Assembly: GCA_035578905.1 (NCBI GenBank)
Contig: JAQJVL010000307.1
Span: 62,001-126,000, forward strand
Reading direction: 5' to 3'
DNA from: Stictocephala bisonia
Taxonomy: Eukaryota > Arthropoda > Insecta > Hemiptera > Membracidae
DNA length: 64,000 bases
The position numbers and the translations under genes were made by a program. The notes under the pieces were generated by a model. The model did no database searches and was not told where the DNA came from. It saw only the letters and a program-made list of their open reading frames with translations. Within the stretch, counting starts at the first letter, position 1, and each line of letters opens with the position of its first letter. Shown in pieces: positions 63,324-64,000 of this stretch.

Positions 63324-63726
63324 AGAGCCTGCAGAGGCTGTCGGCCATGTTGGTTTTAATCCAATAAGAACAATGTAATTTGTAAATCCTAACTTTTTAT
63401 TTATTTATTGACCAAAAGTTGTGTATCATGTGTCATTTTAACTTATCATATTGCGAATTGGGTTTGCTTTTGATATTCTTAATACATACGCCTAGTTTAG
63501 AAAAATAGGCAAAAATACAATTTCCAAATCAAATATTTTTTCCTATAAACCTAATTAGGAATTCGAAAAGAAATTTCAATGCGTAATTCATTCTTCATTA
63601 AATGCAATCCGTTAAAAAATAACTGTACAATCTGGATATGCGTGATCGTATGTTCGGTTCTAAAATAACATTGTTCTTATGGAATTAGACAGCCTTGACC
63701 TTGCCTGACAGGCTCTGCAGACTCGT
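63324..63726. mobile_element. hAT-like inverted-repeat element
   Basis: Arms pair about 63324-63378 with 63666-63726. The left is CAGAGGCTGTCGGCC (from 63332); the right complement is CAGAGCCTGTCAGGC (from 63717); both continue to a shared ATAAGAACAATGT. CAGAG ends resemble hAT transposons. I could not find a matching 8-bp duplication, so limits are approximate. The interior is AT-rich and non-coding. Confidence 0.55.
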
Positions 63727-64000
63727 AATTAGTACGTAGTTAGTTCGTAGTTACGTAGTTAGTTCGTAGTTAATTATATAACCAAAACCAACCCAACCCT
63801 AGCCTGAGTAACCGGAGTTCACTCTCTCGATAACAGAGTGACAAGGAAAAAGACTAGAGTTTAAGGATTTTCCAAGGAAATGAGGACTTAACACTAAAAT
63901 AAAGATGAGTCAATCCAATTATTATAGACGAAACCTTATTGTATAATCAGTTAACAAGTGTTGTTTCCTAATAAATTTGCTATACTCTCTAAGATCTTGA
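63727..64000. other. Unassigned right end with a short tandem repeat
   Basis: 63730-63770 repeats TACGTAGTTAGTTCGTAGT. The rest shows nothing supported. Confidence 0.6.

Overview
The window looks like non-coding DNA from a large, AT-rich arthropod genome, most likely an insect. The evidence is the strong A+T bias, the lack of any dense gene series, many microsatellites and minisatellites, an insect-type non-LTR retrotransposon, tRNA-derived SINEs, and repeated CCTAA/TTAGG blocks (the usual insect telomere motif) inside small transposons. I see no prokaryotic or viral gene set and no complete host gene. The only convincing proteins are the two ORFs of a retrotransposon. The species cannot be named from the sequence.

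Layout. 1-4.3 kb: a minus-strand non-LTR retrotransposon of the CR1/Jockey type. Its ORF1 has a PHD-like finger, a coiled coil and a nucleic-acid-binding domain. Its ORF2 (endonuclease plus reverse transcriptase) is open from 2972 to the left edge. 5.5-7.7 kb: a tRNA-derived SINE, a GT/GC tract and a degenerate dispersed repeat. 10.1-10.4 kb: a foldback MITE. 11.1-11.4 kb: a GC-rich island with one possible coding exon on the minus strand. 13.5-15.5 kb: a 56-bp minisatellite. 16.3-18.1 kb: a MITE with near-8-bp duplications and a pogo/Tigger-like TA-flanked MITE. 20.8-25.8 kb: tandem and dispersed repeats, an inverted-repeat composite and a TA-flanked MITE. 27.6-34.6 kb: a 7-kb satellite of 147- and 144-bp units in alternating blocks. 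37.7-39.7 kb: an almost pure (GA)n tract of about 1.87 kb inside an older dispersed repeat. 41.1-43.3 kb: a foldback MITE, a 22-bp minisatellite and an 80-bp repeat. 46.9-47.3 kb: two inverted hammerhead-like cores. 50.5-54.7 kb: a second SINE family, a TA-flanked MITE and a 31-bp satellite. 57.2-64 kb: more foldback MITEs, both SINE families again, and a hAT-like inverted repeat at the right end.

The most interesting result is a set of six short (329-546 bp) non-autonomous elements at 10074, 16297, 41130, 57214, 58218 and 62727. They share three traits: 8-bp target duplications (four exact, two with 7 of 8 matching), termini that usually begin GG and end CC, and CCTAA/TTAGG runs inside the element. 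Two are copies of one family and a third has related ends, so this looks like one transposition system with several sequence families. The transposase is not in the window. Other points of interest are a satellite whose block order records an unequal exchange, and evidence that the giant GA tract grew from a short purine motif found at the same place in two other repeat copies.
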